A program made the translations under genes and the position numbers. From Hofstenia miamia (taxonomy: Eukaryota; Xenacoelomorpha; Acoela; Hofsteniidae), in NCBI GenBank assembly GCA_900660155.1, contig CABFPE010000004.1, positions 3,086,948-3,150,947 on the forward strand: DNA of 64,000 nt. The letters run 5' to 3'. Under the pieces are notes generated by a model. The model made no database searches, was not told the DNA's origin, and worked only from the letters and a program-made list of their open reading frames with translations. Below, in pieces: positions 61,142 to 64,000 of the stretch (the first letter of the stretch is position 1; every line of letters begins with the position of its first letter).

Positions 61142-62856
61142 CAGGCACATAGCCAGGATTTTTGAGGTGGGTGCCGATAAATTTTACTTATTAATTCGAA
61201 TGTCGCAATATGTGTATTATAGTTAAACAAATTTTTCACTCGCTATCAATAAATACCCTGATCTCCGTTTAAGTTCAATATTTAAGATGAAAAAATTAAA
61301 CGATCAAAATATATGTATTAGTAAAAACAACAGAGATAAAGCAATCAGGTTAAAAGTTAGCGAAGAATAATTCTTCTGTGCTTCATATCACCAAATCTAT
61401 CAATGATGTTCTTAATGTCGATATTGGAGTCCGAAGCATTGAAAAACATTAAATAAAAACAGTAAATTTAAATTAATGTTCAGGGTCAGTTATTTGTGGA
61501 TTAGAGCAATGGATTTGCTTCCAACATTGACGTGGTTGGGAAATATTTATACCAAGTGGTAATACAGTATCTTTTATCTATTTATATATTTTATTGAAAG
61601 TTTGTTCAGTATCTGAATGGGAGTTTTCTAATGTCTCAATTATCAAATTAATTGACTTCATACCAGATCTCAATCTCTTGAATTTGCAGTTTTTTGGAGA
61701 GATCATCAGTGTTCTGCAATATTGCAACTATGCTTAAAAGGCTAACTATGAATTCCGAAGATGTCACTGTAGTTTTTTGAATTGTGAGTTTCTTTTCTTG
61801 GTCTGAAGCATTGGAATAGCTCCTTTCAATGATGTCTTCAAAATATAACAAATCTTAACGAATATCATGAATTTTATGGTCATAGTAGCGAAAACATAGA
61901 GACATCTGTTCAACTCCAGATATATCTGTTGTCTCATCCGCCAGTATGGTATCTGAGACCAATGCAAAAGATATCATTTTGTATTTGTGGACTAGCGTAT
62001 ATTGCATTTTTAGCTGAATTTTGCAAGTGAAGTTTTAGATATTTGTCACCGACATCTACTCTAAACTTAAGCAACCTTCTAAATAGCCCTTCTCCAGGAC
62101 TATTCTTTTCACAATCAATTAGTCAGGAATCCTTATTTCCATGGAGAGGAATGTTATTCTGACCACAGAATATAATTATTATAATTAATGCATTTCGATT
62201 AGCTGCACACAATTTTTATGTTGTGTATTTATTTTTGAGTGAATATTAATGCTATTATTAAAATCATTAACAAAAAGGTTGCAGTGAATCACTGCAAATG
62301 GATGATATGATAAATTCAAATGTTTTGAGAAGTCACCTGTCTGACCAATGAGCCTGTCATATCGTTGTAAAGGCTGCGTCACCAACATTCCAAGAGCTCG
62401 TTGGTCAGTCTCCATAGGCTGGGCAAGCACACAAAGTTTGCAGAACAACCAATTCTTGCTATAACTTTATGCAAATTATGTATTATGATTAATCTGCTGT
62501 TGGGACAAGTGTCTTTTAAATTGACAAGTGACTCCATATTGCTAATTATTATATGGCCAAATAAAGTTTGATGGCACTGTCCAAGTGGTCGTGATAATAT
62601 ATTTCTTCATTGCATTTGCACAGTTTTTATTAACAAACAATCCAATATCATAATCTGGTTGCTCCCCTGATTCTATTTGGTTAGTTGTATTGCCATGTAC
62701 TGACTCTGTTGACGATTGATTTGTCGAATATTGGTTTTCATGAATGCTGTTCTGGGGTGCCATTGTTGCTGCTGCAGGTGTTGGGGAAAACTTAATGTAG
62801 ATTGCTTCAATTTTTTAACTGATGGTTGCCTTTGTGAATCCGACATTAGGGTCATT
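61142..62856 (-). mobile_element. hAT transposase relic, ZMYM1/P52rIPK type, with TTF-type zinc finger
   Basis: Minus strand from the 62855 ATG: a Gln/Ser-rich N-terminus; then YDIGLFVNKNC with TWTVPSNFIWPY; then NWLFCKLCVLAQP, LVTQPLQRYDRLIG and HLNLSYHPFAVIH, the TTF-type zinc finger of this branch; then ILADETTDISGVEQMSLCFR across frames near 61965-61880, a hallmark hAT block; then ISQPRQCWKQ near 61545. The C-terminal NIDIKNIIDRFGDMKHRR near 61430-61375 follows with the middle deleted. The left terminus at 61142 reads CAGGCACATAGCCAGGATTT, like ZMYM1-type hAT ends. Several frameshifts. Confidence 0.8.
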
Positions 62857-62994
62857 TACAAGAGGCGGATGATCCGGTAAAGAGCAAATGATGCGGCTAG
62901 CTGCATTAAGGACGTCTACACATGCTCCAATTTAGTAGCCGCATTATCTCGATTTAATTGCTTCTGCAGAGCAGAATTCACTCCTCCGCATCAA

Positions 62995-63440
62995 GCCGTA
63001 TTAGTGATAAACAACTTGTCAAATGAAATCTGTCCATGCGGTTAATTTGTTTGATATTCCTAATAGTGATTGTTTGGATAATAAATTTTTTTTAATTTTT
63101 CTTCTGAAATGTTTATAATTTTGTTCCTTTTTTATTTCGATATTTAAGTCATTCCATAATCTAGAAGCTTTAAATGAAAATGAATCTGGACGATTAATAC
63201 TACTATGCAAATTTGTGTATCTTACAATGATTTTGATATTCGATAAAGTACAATGGTGCAAGAACATTGCCACCTTTTATAAAAGTGCTCACAGATTTAT
63301 GCCTATCAATATAATTCAGAATTCTTATTGCCCAATTGAATATTTTTGCTAGTGATGATCGATTATTTGACGTGATATTTTAGAATAAAAAACAACAATA
63401 GTTAAAGTTACTTAGCACAAAAGAGTTATGTGATTGAAAG
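62995..63440 (-). mobile_element. LINE-F: ORF2 C-terminal fragment
   Basis: The minus strand reads HNSFVLSNFNYC, then AKIFNWAIRILNYIDRHKS, then in the next frame (63273-63019) LHSSINRPDSFSFKASRLWN and FRRKIKKNLLS. The order (subunit of the connection domain, then F..K..RLWN.L...I, then FRRKIKK) is that of LINE ORF2 C-termini. No catalytic motif is included. Confidence 0.7.
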
Positions 63441-63463
63441 GACTGCCCTACATTGCGCGAATG

Positions 63464-63464
63464 A

Positions 63465-63502
<38 letters not shown>

Positions 63503-63520
63503 TAATAATAATAATAATTA
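63464..63520. repeat. (AAT)n microsatellite
   Basis: About 19 AAT units with one AAA interruption. It separates the AT-rich LINE-F fragment from the GC-richer sequence to its right and may be the tail of one of these elements. Confidence 0.9.
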
Positions 63521-63524
63521 TAAT

Positions 63525-64000
63525 GGTGGGAAGTAACCCAGGTTGGTAAGCTGAGGTTAAGCAACTGTGATCGTGGTTAGCAAACTGGATGACTTAGCTC
63601 ACAGGGTAGGAAGCACTCTAAAGCCTTGGTTGGCAACTTCCTAGGACAAGGGCAGTCCAAAATGAAAGCTCAGGGGGCAGGAAGGTCTCTTAAGCTTTGT
63701 TGGCAACTTCCTAGGAGAATGGGAGTCCAAAATCACACAAAAAATAACACTGATGAAAAGTCATGATAGAGCAAAGGCCCTCAGTCCCCGGCAGGCCTTC
63801 AATGGTCAGAGGGTGCTAAGAATCTCCGGACAACAGGCGGACTCCACAATCGGGAGTGTGGACTCGAGAAGTGGCAGTACAGGATCCACACAGACCAATG
63901 GACAACGGCATAAGTGGACAGATGAGCAGAACAGGACAGCATTGGAGTGTTACAGAAGAAGCAGGCCAGATGAGAGGGGTTACAGGAAGAGAATGTTGGA
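63525..64000 (+). mobile_element. LINE-G: 5' part of a LINE entering from the right, GC-richer than its surroundings
   Basis: A 70-bp unit is repeated in tandem (63599-63668 and 63669-63738, sharing TTGGCAACTTCCTAGGA and GAGTCCAAAAT-type ends). From about 63770 an open plus frame runs to the window end: PAGLQWSEGAKNLRTTGGLH, then RHKWTDEQNRTALECYRRSR and PDERGYRKRM. A KWT.EQN....CY..S.P..RGY.KRM segment is one I associate with the N-terminal part of certain LINE polyproteins (Myb-like). The clade is not resolved, and the RT would lie outside the window. The tandem unit may be its 5' UTR. Confidence 0.55.

Noticed and set aside
60632-61148. Two minus frames as continuation of the hAT transposase
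   Set aside because: They lie beyond the hAT terminus at 61142 and show no hAT motif.
1-64000. CRISPR arrays, operons, prokaryotic genes, rRNA
   Set aside because: No spaced identical repeats, no ribosome-binding-site-led gene strings and no rRNA-like sequence. Introns and LINEs show this is eukaryotic nuclear DNA.

Overview
The window is strongly AT-rich eukaryotic DNA. It contains three spliced host genes set in a dense bed of decayed transposable elements, with one 1,000-base assembly gap (781-1780). The host proteins are animal-type: mitochondrial ribosomal protein L12, a HERC3/HERC4-type ubiquitin ligase, and TFIID subunit TAF8. The transposon mix is also typical of invertebrates: CR1/L2/jockey-like LINEs, a Penelope-like element, piggyBac, many hATs, a pogo/Tigger relative and a miniature LTR retrotransposon. 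I read it as an invertebrate metazoan, but the sequence alone does not let me name the phylum. Two splicing traits stand out. Of the 16 introns inside coding sequence, 14 end in TTTAG, and all three start codons sit just behind an acceptor-like TTTAG or TTTCAG. That pattern fits a lineage that uses spliced-leader trans-splicing. | Layout, left to right. 1-780: a Harbinger-like MITE with a long hairpin, plus an assembly duplication. 1781-6770: three LINE families lying 3'-to-5' on the minus strand, truncated against each other. 7653-7846: a second Harbinger-like MITE with a near-perfect palindrome. 8164-12364: MRPL12 on the minus strand in three exons; intron 2 holds a broken piggyBac transposase and intron 1 holds a 616-bp piggyBac relic with terminal repeats. 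13900-15110: a decayed copy of a multicopy invertebrate protein family of unknown function. 17073-17447: a MITE. 18630-20310: a LINE relic. 22166-22858: a pogo/Tigger-type element. 23120-32603: the complete HERC4-like gene in 14 exons on the plus strand (1,038 residues). 33650-41437: LINE-C, a Penelope-like endonuclease, two or three LINE-A copies and a ZMYM1-type hAT. 42629-43376: a young TRIM element with a tRNA-Arg primer site. 46177-54592: LINE and hAT relics, hAT MITEs with 8-bp target duplications, and a foldback-like inverted repeat. 56230-57124: a second Penelope copy abutting a hAT relic. 57285-59091: TAF8 on the minus strand in two exons, with a small hAT MITE in its intron. 61142-62856: a ZMYM1-type hAT. 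62995-63440: a LINE C-terminus. 63530-64000: the GC-richer 5' part of a further LINE that runs off the window. | The three host genes do unrelated jobs (mitochondrial translation, protein ubiquitination, transcription initiation) and show no operon-like arrangement. Most of the rest is transposon remains. The only element that looks recently active is the TRIM, whose two LTRs differ at a single base.
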